Shown here piece by piece: positions 1 to 6,484 of a stretch of 17,969 nt of DNA; positions within the stretch are counted from its first letter, which is position 1, and every line of letters starts with the position of its first letter. Source of the stretch: Kangiellaceae bacterium (lineage in GTDB: Bacteria; Pseudomonadota; Gammaproteobacteria; Enterobacterales; Kangiellaceae); contig JASBTO010000182.1 in assembly GCA_030148365.1 (NCBI GenBank), positions 1 through 17,969 on the forward strand. The letters run 5' to 3'. The notes below the pieces were generated by a model, which made no database searches, was not told where the DNA came from, and was given only the letters and a program-made list of their open reading frames with translations. The position numbers and the translations under genes were made by a program.

Positions 1-2608
1 GCAAGGGCGGCGTGTAACCGAGAGAAGCAGCAACCAGATCATCAAGATCAGGATAGATCTCCGGCTCCCGTTCCTCGATCTCGTGGATGCGCTCGGGACC
101 CCGGGTATGGGCCGGCGGTACCCGGTCTAGGAGCTCGGTACTGCCCTTTTCCAGCAATTCCACCAGCGCCGGGAAAGCCCGCTCGTAATCCGCCATGTCG
201 CCGTGGGCGGTGTTCATGTACCAGGTCTCGACATTGCTTAATTTGCCGGTCTGCCAGGGTACCCGGCCATCACCATGGTTGGTGGCGATAAAGCGCAATT
301 TTCCGCCCTCTTCGCTGACGGCCGCCGGCGTCTCTTTGGCCCAGCCGGCCACGTAGCGGAAGTGGCCGGGATCGGCCAGCGGCTCATCCAGAATGCGGCG
401 CACCTTGCGCGCTTCCGCGAGTGCCGCGGCGGTCGGGGCGGTCCAGGGGGAATCGTCAACTTTTCCGAGTTGCTGCCAGGCTTTGGCGGTAAACCAGTTG
501 CGCTCGCTTTCATCCTCCGCCGGCAGCATCTCAAGGATGCCCGGAAATCTGGCGATGTACTCCAGTAATTCCCATCTCGAATGCTCCGCATCCACCAAGG
601 CCAGTTGCTTGAGCAATTGCTCCCGGCCGAGTAACAGCCGGGGAATGACATAGGAGCCGTTGTTGGGCGTGCCGAGCATGATGATCCGGCAGCCACTGCG
701 GGCTTTCATCGCTTGCCAGAGTTCCGGGTGACGGTGCACGAACACACGGGCCAGCAAGCCGCCCATGGAGTGGGCGATAATGCGCAGCGGCTGAGGGTTT
801 TCTTCCATCGCCGCGTCGATCACCTCGGCAAGCCGGTCAGCTTCCTCGCGCAGGGACTTGCGCCAGTCGTAGGCAAAGGCCATGGTCTGATACCGATTGC
901 CGAGATAGGTGACCAGGCGGGCATAGGCGCTTGCCACCGGTTCCTGGGGAATAACATTGTCGGCGTCGATGGCCAGTTGATCGAAGTTGCCGATCAAAAT
1001 GTCTCTCAGATCCAGCCAGATGCGGTTCTCCTTGCCGGTAGAAGAACTTTTCACAGCAAGGTGACTGCCCATGATGCCGGGCAACACCACCACCATGGGT
1101 CGCGGGACCACATCCCGGTCCACGACCGCCAGCGCCCGACGCCGGTAGAAGGTTTCCTCGCTTTCATCGACCTGGGGCTGATAGGCCTTGAAGGCACCGG
1201 CGTCCCGATCGTCAAGAAGCAGGCCATTGAGCAATTGCTGGCGGGTTTCCTGATTGACGAAGTAATTGAAGTGATCAACCCGGGGGCCTTCGTGGAAATA
1301 GAAACGGCCGCCGTCGGCCCGCTGGGCGCCGCCGAACATGGCCCGGGTGTTCACCACCAGATCATTGTCTTCCCAGAAGAAAGCGTTGCCGATCAGCGCC
1401 TTGAGACCGCCGGCAAGACCCTTGCCCTGAACGTCGCCGGCGATGACCGACAAATCCGCCTGGACCCGGATATCAGGCCGATTGAGGGTGCGAATAAGTG
1501 GCGAGGTCGGCACCATCGCTTCAATGCCGGGCATTTTCTCCGGATTGGCCCGCTCCTTGATGACCGCAAGTGCGAAGTCACGGACCACGTCACCGACCGG
1601 GCCGAAACTAGCTGTCGCCAGGTTGGCGAGCAAGGACAGATAGATGTCGAGTTTCCGGGAGGCCAGATCCGTGCCTCTTGCCGGGCAGGCGACGCGCAGA
1701 AAACGACCGACACGGATCTGTCGCTCGGCCATCAACCGGTTGAGTTGTTCGAGAAGTTTGCGATCCGCGGCCCGGGAGTGCTCCTCGTCGCGGAAAATGC
1801 GCAGGTCAAGCTGGTCGAACGCCAGTGGCTCCCCTTCTATCCCGCTGCGGCACAAAATCTCACCGACCAGACCGCCCCGGGAATGAGTGACCAGATGGAC
1901 CTCGGCGCCGGCCGGCAGAACCCGGGCAAGATCCAGTGCGTTCTGCAGCGGACTGACCCCGACGGTGTGATGTTCAAGGGCAAAGATCCGCTCGCCATAG
2001 GTATCCAGTAATTGCTGGGCCGGCGCCGACAGGTGCCCACCGGATTCCTCGGTGATCAATCTGCCGAAACTGCCGATGGTCCGGGACAGGGTGCCGTGAA
2101 CAAAAATCAGCAGGGGTTCGTCACCGGCATCAAGGGAGGTGAGAGGGGCCGGGTCGAGGCCATGGCCAAATTCCCAGCGATAAAGGCCGGGCCGCTCGAC
2201 CAGATTGGCATCCGCCAGTTCGGCGAGTTTTTCCGCCGCGCCGGCCACGGGATCGACCCCGAGCAGCCGAAACACCCGCACCCCGAGACTGCCGAGCCCC
2301 CGCTCGGTTTCGCCGACCGAAAGACGGGCCGGCACCACCAATTTGCCACGGGGATGGCCGCGTTCACGATTCTCCTGCTGCAACTGTTTGGCAAAAGTAT
2401 CGGCGCGCCGCCAGATCCGGACGCCCTCTTCGAGCTCCAGTTCGACAATGGCGTCATCGGCGACTTCCTGCTCGACGAACTCCCGCGTATCGGAGCGCAG
2501 GCTGTCCATGCGAAACGCGGCAATCTCGGTGACCTTGGCCAACGGCTCCCGAGAGCCGTCAGGCTCACGAGGTGGCAGCGCTTGTCCCGGGATCCAGAAT
2601 TTGGCCAT
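1..2608 (-). CDS. Large two-module alpha/beta-hydrolase (lipase/esterase-like) protein, 3' end beyond window
   Basis: Minus-strand frame open from ATG at 2608 to the window edge (869 codons, no stop). The chain carries two serine-hydrolase modules. Module 1 (about 160-450) has an oxyanion-type FVHGT at 169-173, the nucleophile elbow HSRGG (Ser243), NDLVV with Asp416 and DHFNY with His446. Module 2 (about 500-805) has an LCAT-like VVVLPGIMGSHL near 506-517, the elbow HSMGG (Ser614), GDGRVPW with Asp780 and TAHGD with His802. Elbow and oxyanion assignments are seen; the acid and histidine partners are inferred from order and spacing. No signal peptide or membrane segment is visible, so a cytoplasmic place is likely. 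Residues 1-130 are charged and unassigned. The product is probably a lipase, phospholipase or thioesterase-like enzyme; the substrate is unknown. The ATG has only a weak AGGT upstream. Long ORFs on the opposite strand are shadows in the same codon phase. Confidence 0.85.
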   Translation of the reverse strand, partial: MAKFWIPGQALPPREPDGSREPLAKVTEIAAFRMDSLRSDTREFVEQEVADDAIVELELEEGVRIWRRADTFAKQLQQENRERGHPRGKLVVPARLSVGETERGLGSLGVRVFRLLGVDPVAGAAEKLAELADANLVERPGLYRWEFGHGLDPAPLTSLDAGDEPLLIFVHGTLSRTIGSFGRLITEESGGHLSAPAQQLLDTYGERIFALEHHTVGVSPLQNALDLARVLPAGAEVHLVTHSRGGLVGEILCRSGIEGEPLAFDQLDLRIFRDEEHSRAADRKLLEQLNRLMAERQIRVGRFLRVACPARGTDLASRKLDIYLSLLANLATASFGPVGDVVRDFALAVIKERANPEKMPGIEAMVPTSPLIRTLNRPDIRVQADLSVIAGDVQGKGLAGGLKALIGNAFFWEDNDLVVNTRAMFGGAQRADGGRFYFHEGPRVDHFNYFVNQETRQQLLNGLLLDDRDAGAFKAYQPQVDESEETFYRRRALAVVDRDVVPRPMVVVLPGIMGSHLAVKSSSTGKENRIWLDLRDILIGNFDQLAIDADNVIPQEPVASAYARLVTYLGNRYQTMAFAYDWRKSLREEADRLAEVIDAAMEENPQPLRIIAHSMGGLLARVFVHRHPELWQAMKARSGCRIIMLGTPNNGSYVIPRLLLGREQLLKQLALVDAEHSRWELLEYIARFPGILEMLPAEDESERNWFTAKAWQQLGKVDDSPWTAPTAAALAEARKVRRILDEPLADPGHFRYVAGWAKETPAAVSEEGGKLRFIATNHGDGRVPWQTGKLSNVETWYMNTAHGDMADYERAFPALVELLEKGSTELLDRVPPAHTRGPERIHEIEEREPEIYPDLDDLVAASLGYTPPL

Positions 2609-2613
2609 GACGG

Positions 2614-2772
2614 TTACCTGACCGGATCCGGACGACGGGTGCAGCGGTAGCGCGAAGACAGGTTAAAGAAGGGCAGCAGGAAATATAGGCGATGGCGCCG
2701 GATCCGGCGCGCAAACTCCAGCCGGGCTCGTAAAAACCCGTGATCAAAAACTGATTGCCGGGTATCGGCCAT
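2614..2772 (-). CDS. Small basic hypothetical protein (52 aa) upstream of the double hydrolase
   Basis: ATG at 2772 is preceded by AAGGA with a 6-nt spacer, a better ribosome binding site than that of the large hydrolase gene. The TAA at 2616-2614 lies 5 nt before the hydrolase ATG, an arrangement typical of translational coupling. The product begins MADTRQSVFDHGFLRARLEF, has an arginine-rich middle, then a short hydrophobic patch RLYFLLPFFNLSS at residues 29-41, and ends in more arginines. I recognise no family. It could be a real small protein, possibly membrane-associated, or a leader ORF controlling the downstream gene, or a chance ORF in GC-rich DNA. Position and the ribosome binding site are the only support. 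Confidence 0.4.
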   Translation of the reverse strand: MADTRQSVFDHGFLRARLEFARRIRRHRLYFLLPFFNLSSRYRCTRRPDPVR

Positions 2773-2816
2773 GCTACATCCTTGTCAGGGATTTCCCCGG
2801 GAAACCCTCTTCGCCG

Positions 2817-2845
2817 AGATTGGCATAGCATCCGGAGATTGTCAA
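2817..2845 (-). promoter_or_regulatory. Candidate promoter for the small ORF and double hydrolase
   Basis: On the minus strand a perfect -35 hexamer TTGACA (2845-2840) is followed after 17 nt by CAATCT (2822-2817), which matches the -10 consensus poorly. It lies about 45 nt upstream of the small-ORF ATG and is the only good -35 in this gap. The -10 is the weak point. Confidence 0.35.
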
Positions 2846-2940
2846 AACAGGGCCTGACGGAAAAAGTCAGTAATGTCGGTGCCTTGCGCGGGATTTTCGG
2901 AGGGAATTTGTATTGGAAAGTCAGTCCGGATGACTAGCCT

Positions 2941-3115
2941 TCGCTATTCTGCTGCAGGCCAGAATCCAGCCGGTCAGGAAAGTGCGCGCCCGCGGGGCTG
3001 ACTCCCGGCCTTCGACGGGATGACAACCCCTCCGTCGTTCTGGCGCAGGCCAGAATCCAGCCGGTCAGGGACGTGCGCGCCTGCGGGGCTGGATCCCGAC
3101 CTTCGCCGGGATGAC
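2941..3115. repeat. Two tandem copies of a 91-bp-period double-palindrome repeat (REP/MITE-like)
   Basis: Copy A (2941-3024) and copy B (3032-3115) align without gaps at an offset of exactly 91 bp, with roughly a dozen mismatches over 84 bp. Each copy has a left hairpin of the form TTCTGGC-GCAG-GCCAGAA (clearest in copy B, 3038-3055) and a right hairpin of the form ATCCCG...CGGGAT. The left end and the reverse complement of the right end are similar over about 27 bp, so each unit is itself a terminal inverted repeat. The motif GGATCCCGACCTTCGCCGGG resembles the dispersed palindromic repeats common in proteobacterial intergenic DNA. The copies sit between the 5' end of the hydrolase transcript and the 3' end of the dUTPase gene. 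Confidence 0.8.
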
Positions 3116-3188
3116 AGTGGTTTTCGGGATCACGAGAGGTTGCCGGGATCACGGAATATTAAAAAATACGCCCCAGGCATTCCCCGGA
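3116..3188 (-). terminator. Possible weak terminator downstream of the dUTPase operon
   Basis: Reading out of the dUTPase gene on the minus strand, GC-rich sequence (GGGGAATGCCTGGGGCG) is followed by a T6 run at 3166-3161 and an AT-rich stretch. The stem that can be drawn is short and imperfect, so only the U-tract supports the call. The adjacent palindromic repeats could also help stop transcription. Confidence 0.3.
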
Positions 3189-3818
3189 TCAGGAACTCGG
3201 GTAATTGCTCTTCAGCGCCTGATAGACGTCATCGCGAAAGCTGGGGCTGGCGATGTCGAGGGCGGCGATAATTTCGACCAGATGCTCGTTGTCTTCGCGG
3301 CCGTGCCAGATTTTGACGTAGGTGCCTTCCTTGTAACCGTGATCCTGACGGAAGAAATTGAGCGTGTTCTTGCCGACATAGGAGCGGTAGAGCTCTTCGA
3401 AACTCATGCCAATCTGCTCGAGACAACCGGCGAAGGCCGCACCGTCGAAACGGTGTTCGCCGACGGCGGTTGCCGCCAGTTTTTCGAGGGTGATGCGAAA
3501 CTCCGGACCCGTCTCGGGACGGGAGATTTCTTCGGCCATGGCGCGGGCGATCTCGTGGAAATCCGTCGTGCCGTCAATGCGGCTACTGAGACCGAAATGG
3601 AAGATGTCCACCAGTTCGAGTTTCACCTGCTCGACATCGGGCTTCTGGTGCTTCCACCATTTCCAGCCGAAGTGCTCGAGCATCTCCCCGCATTCAATCC
3701 AGATGGCCCGGTACCATTCAAAATCCTGGGCGAACCACTCCTCGTGCACGCGCTGGTTCATGGCGTTTTGCATGTCGAGCATGGTCTGGATGGCGTCAAT
3801 GCGTTGTTCGTTATTCAT
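3189..3818 (-). CDS. Dimeric (all-alpha) dUTP diphosphatase family protein
   Basis: 209 aa. The N-terminal helix MLDMQNAMNQRVHEEW is followed by ECGEMLEHFGWKWWK and ELVDIFHF. These supply the metal-binding E-x-x-E (Glu42, Glu45) and E-x-x-D (Glu68, Asp71) pattern of the dimeric dUTPase / MazG-like all-alpha NTP pyrophosphatase fold. Family knowledge: Mg2+-dependent hydrolysis of dUTP to dUMP and pyrophosphate, keeping uracil out of DNA and supplying dUMP for thymidylate synthesis. It is not the beta-barrel trimeric Dut. The C-terminal part contains KNTLNFFRQDHGYKEGTY, typical of bacterial members. It is the last gene of the amgK-murU-djlA operon, 24 nt after djlA. ATG at 3818, with only a weak AGGT upstream. 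Activity on other nucleotides cannot be excluded. Confidence 0.88.
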   Translation of the reverse strand: MNNEQRIDAIQTMLDMQNAMNQRVHEEWFAQDFEWYRAIWIECGEMLEHFGWKWWKHQKPDVEQVKLELVDIFHFGLSSRIDGTTDFHEIARAMAEEISRPETGPEFRITLEKLAATAVGEHRFDGAAFAGCLEQIGMSFEELYRSYVGKNTLNFFRQDHGYKEGTYVKIWHGREDNEHLVEIIAALDIASPSFRDDVYQALKSNYPSS

Positions 3819-3842
3819 ATGGCGACCTGTTCTTCGGTGAAT

Positions 3843-4649
3843 TCAGTTTTTCAGATTGTCCCGGATCAGCTCGTAGGCTGATTTGATTTCCTGGGTCTTC
3901 TCGTTGGCGATCTTGATCATGTCTTCCGGCAGGCCCTTCGCGACCAGTTTGTCGGGATGGTGCTGGGCCATCAGCCGGCGATAGGCGCGTTTGACTTCGG
4001 CTTCCGAAGCATTGCTGTCCACGCCCAGTACCTGGTAGGCGCTGGCGAGTTGATCCCGGCGCGGTACACCGGCGCTCGCCCGGCCCCCGGTCCGACCGTA
4101 GAACTGACTTTGGGCATTGACCATGGAGATCAGCCGGTGCAGGGCCGCGGGCGGAAACCCAAGCAACAAGCCGATGCGCTCCAGCGCCGCCTTTTCATGG
4201 TTACCGATAGTGCCATCGGCCATGGCTGCGCCTATCTGGATTTCGATAAACATCTGCAGCAGGCTGCGGCGGCGACCGCATTCCTGACGAAACTGTTTCA
4301 TGGTCGCTTCAAGATTGAAGTCCGACGTTTTGCCTTGCTGGAAAAGTCCAATGGCGACCTTGCGCATCTGCGGGTTCAGGCCCATGCGCGTCATGACGTT
4401 TTCAGCGTTGGCGATCTCCTGCTCGGAGACCCGACCGTCGGCCTTGGCGATATAGCCCATCACCGAGAAGCTGGCGGTAAAGAAAGCCGCCTGCACCCGT
4501 TCCTGATCGCCGGGCTGAAAACCGAGCGCCGCAAACTCGCCGTCCTTGAAGCGATCGAACTGGTGCCCCAGAAAGGCACCGACCAGCAGACCCACCGGCC
4601 CGCCGACCGCGCCTATGGCGCCACCAATGACTTTTCCCCACCAGGACAT
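3843..4649 (-). CDS. djlA: DjlA, membrane-anchored DnaJ-like co-chaperone
   Basis: 268 aa, the usual family length. Residues 5-28 form one glycine-rich membrane segment (GKVIGGAIGAVGGPVGLLVG), the dimerising anchor known in DjlA. Residues 50-175 form a TerB-like helical domain containing IAKADGRVSE and AAMADGTIG repeats. Residues 185-200 form a linker, and residues 203-268 a C-terminal J domain with HPD at 231-233, the DnaK-stimulating motif. The protein acts at the cytoplasmic face of the inner membrane; in enterobacteria DjlA affects Rcs envelope-stress signalling (family knowledge). The ATG is 5 nt after the murU stop, and its ribosome binding site GAGGAGA lies inside the end of murU, so translation is probably coupled. 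Confidence 0.95.
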   Translation of the reverse strand: MSWWGKVIGGAIGAVGGPVGLLVGAFLGHQFDRFKDGEFAALGFQPGDQERVQAAFFTASFSVMGYIAKADGRVSEQEIANAENVMTRMGLNPQMRKVAIGLFQQGKTSDFNLEATMKQFRQECGRRRSLLQMFIEIQIGAAMADGTIGNHEKAALERIGLLLGFPPAALHRLISMVNAQSQFYGRTGGRASAGVPRRDQLASAYQVLGVDSNASEAEVKRAYRRLMAQHHPDKLVAKGLPEDMIKIANEKTQEIKSAYELIRDNLKN

Positions 4650-4654
4650 CTTGT

Positions 4655-5320
4655 TCAGTCTCCTCGTAATTCTTGATCGAGCGCCAGCAAGCGCTCCGGC
4701 GTACCTATATCGCGCCAGTCGCCGTCATAATATTCTCCGCTGATCTCGCGCCGGGCCATGGCGGCCAGCAGCAGCGGCAACAGGGGTTCGGCCACCCCGG
4801 CATCGAGATCCGCAAACATCTCGGGCCGGTACACGCCGATGCCGGAAAAGGTTAGCCGCGGTGAGTCCTCCCGGGACAATTTGCCGTCCTGAAGACAGAA
4901 ATCCCCGTCCGGATTGTGTTGCGGATTGTCGACCATGACCAGATGGGCGAGCCCGTCCGGCTCCGGATCCAGCCGGGCAAAATCATAGTCGGTCCAGATA
5001 TCCCCGTTCACCACCACAAAGGGTTCGTCACCGAGCAAGGGCAACGCGGTGCGGATCCCGCCAGCGGTTTCCAGCGCTTCGCCCTCCCGGGAGTATTCAA
5101 TGTTGACGCCGAACCAGGCGCCATCGCCGAGCCAGGCCTCTATCTGCTCGCCGAGCCAGGCGTGATTGATGACCACCTCGGTAATGCCGGCGTCAGCAAG
5201 GCCTTCGAGATGATAGTCAATCAGGGCCTTGCCATCGACCTTCAGCAGGGGCTTGGGCCTGGAGTCAGTGAGCGGTCGCATGCGCTCGCCGCGACCGGCG
5301 GCCAGGATCATGGCTTTCAC
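4655..5320 (-). CDS. murU: MurU, N-acetylmuramate alpha-1-phosphate uridylyltransferase
   Basis: 221 aa nucleotidyltransferase of the sugar-phosphate NTP-transferase family. It has the signature AAGRGERMRPLTDSRPKP near the N-terminus, ETAGGI at 84-89 and the metal-binding NGDI (Asp107). Family knowledge: MurU converts MurNAc-1-phosphate plus UTP to UDP-MurNAc, completing the recycling route that bypasses MurA and gives intrinsic fosfomycin tolerance in pseudomonads. The adjacent amgK, which makes the substrate, is the strongest reason to prefer MurU over other mannose- or glucose-1-phosphate transferases. The start is GTG at 5320, overlapping the amgK TGA as GTGA, so the two genes are translationally coupled. 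Confidence 0.93.
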   Translation of the reverse strand: MKAMILAAGRGERMRPLTDSRPKPLLKVDGKALIDYHLEGLADAGITEVVINHAWLGEQIEAWLGDGAWFGVNIEYSREGEALETAGGIRTALPLLGDEPFVVVNGDIWTDYDFARLDPEPDGLAHLVMVDNPQHNPDGDFCLQDGKLSREDSPRLTFSGIGVYRPEMFADLDAGVAEPLLPLLLAAMARREISGEYYDGDWRDIGTPERLLALDQELRGD

Positions 5321-6357
5321 AGATCGGCATCCGGAAACTTGCGGGCCATGGCCGGGATCAGGGTGCGCTCCAGCCAGTCGGCAAAACCGGCGAGCTCCGG
5401 ATAACGGTGGGCGACTTCGCGCACGTATCCGAAAGTCCGCGGAATGTCCTTGAGGTAGCCGTCCTTCCCGTCGCGATAATTAAGCCGGGCGAAAATCCCG
5501 ATGGCCTTGAGGTGGCGCTGCATGCCCATCAGATCAAAGTCACGCCGGAAATCCGCCGCAACCATGGCCGGGAGAATACCGGCGGCGCGGGCACGGGACT
5601 GGTACCGGGCTATCCAGGCTTCAATACGGGTATCGGGCCAGGCGATGTAGCAGTCCCGCAACAGAGACACGAGATCATAAGTGATCGGTCCCCAGACTGC
5701 GTCCTGGAAGTCGATGATCCCGGGGCCGTCTTCCACCAGCATCAAATTACGGGAATGGTAATCGCGGTGGACGAAGACCCGAGGCTGGTCGAGAGCAGAC
5801 TGGCAAAGCCGATTGAAAGTATCCGCGAGCCGTTGTCGGCCCTCGTCATCCAGTTCGAGTTGCAGGTGCCGGCTCAGGAACCAATCCGGAAACAACTGCA
5901 TTTCCCGGCGCAGCAGGGCCTCGTCATAATCCGGCAGTTCAAAGCCCTCGACATGACGTATTTTCTGCATCCTGACCAGCGCATCGATGGCCCCGTCATA
6001 CAGGGCATCGGCATTGTCCTCGTTCAGCGCAGGCAGATACAGGCGATCACCGAGGTCGGCGAGCAGCAAAAAGCCTTGTTCAAGATTGCGGTCGAGGACC
6101 TTTGGCGCCTGCAAACCGGCATCCACCAGAGTATTGGCGATGGCGACAAAAGCGGGGTTGTTTTCATGTTCGGGGGGCGCGTCCACGGCGATCCAGGTTT
6201 CCTGGCTGCGGCGAATGCGGAAATAGCGCCTGAAACTGGCGTCACCGGAAACGGTTTCCAGGCGGGCTCCGGGATAGTCAAGGGCCGCCGCCGCCCAGTC
6301 CCGCAGGGCCATGGCCCGTGTATCCCCGGTGGAAGTGAGAGTATTCGCGTGTGACAT
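5317..6357 (-). CDS. amgK: AmgK, N-acetylmuramate/N-acetylglucosamine anomeric kinase
   Basis: 346 aa from the chosen ATG. Aminoglycoside-phosphotransferase/choline-kinase fold: the N-lobe motif GDASFRRYFR at 38-47, the catalytic loop HRDYHSRN at 197-204 (Asp199) and the metal-binding DFQDA (Asp216). Family knowledge: phosphorylates MurNAc (and GlcNAc) at C1 using ATP, giving the substrate of MurU. Start choice: the frame stays open to 6570, but the residues before 6360 have no family character. ATG codons at 6360 and 6357 and a later one at 6312 are candidates. DTRAMALRDW at residues 12-21 looks like the start of family conservation, favouring 6357, but a TATAAT on the minus strand overlaps this start (6364-6359). 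First gene of the operon. Confidence 0.92.
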   Translation of the reverse strand: MSHANTLTSTGDTRAMALRDWAAAALDYPGARLETVSGDASFRRYFRIRRSQETWIAVDAPPEHENNPAFVAIANTLVDAGLQAPKVLDRNLEQGFLLLADLGDRLYLPALNEDNADALYDGAIDALVRMQKIRHVEGFELPDYDEALLRREMQLFPDWFLSRHLQLELDDEGRQRLADTFNRLCQSALDQPRVFVHRDYHSRNLMLVEDGPGIIDFQDAVWGPITYDLVSLLRDCYIAWPDTRIEAWIARYQSRARAAGILPAMVAADFRRDFDLMGMQRHLKAIGIFARLNYRDGKDGYLKDIPRTFGYVREVAHRYPELAGFADWLERTLIPAMARKFPDADL

Positions 6358-6381
6358 CATTATAATGGCCCGGATATTTTT

Positions 6382-6402
6382 ACTATTGCCTTTTGCAATA
6401 GT
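6382..6402. promoter_or_regulatory. Perfect inverted repeat between divergent amgK and lptD
   Basis: ACTATTGC (6382-6389) and GCAATAGT (6395-6402) form a perfect 8-bp inverted repeat around CTTTT. It lies in the 127-bp gap between the divergently transcribed amgK and lptD operons. A TATAAT sequence is present on both strands near 6359-6366. The repeat could be an operator or a short hairpin. I see no good -35/-10 pair for lptD, and the remaining bases of the gap hold nothing else recognisable. Confidence 0.45.
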
Positions 6403-6484
6403 CGCGGAAGGTTTATCATGACCGCTTTTTAATGGGCCAAATTCGCTGACCTTGTGGGGAAAAGCGTAAAGGGTGTAATAATTT

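Noticed and set aside
713..2650. Two long consecutive plus-strand ORFs (432 and 212 codons)
   Set aside because: They lie exactly antisense, in the same codon phase, to the large hydrolase gene; their translations show no family motifs, while the minus-strand frame shows two clear hydrolase elbows.
2941..3115. CRISPR array
   Set aside because: Only two repeats, with the repeat nearly as long as the period and no spacer-like unique sequence.
2934..3152. 72-codon minus-strand ORF containing CHPGEGRDP
   Set aside because: It is a translation of the palindromic repeats, a well-known source of false small proteins.
5407..6354. 315-codon plus-strand ORF
   Set aside because: Antisense shadow of amgK without recognisable domains.
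6476..6481. TAATAA as -10 box for lptD with TTGTGG as -35
   Set aside because: Transcription would begin at or after the TTG start codon, leaving no ribosome binding site.
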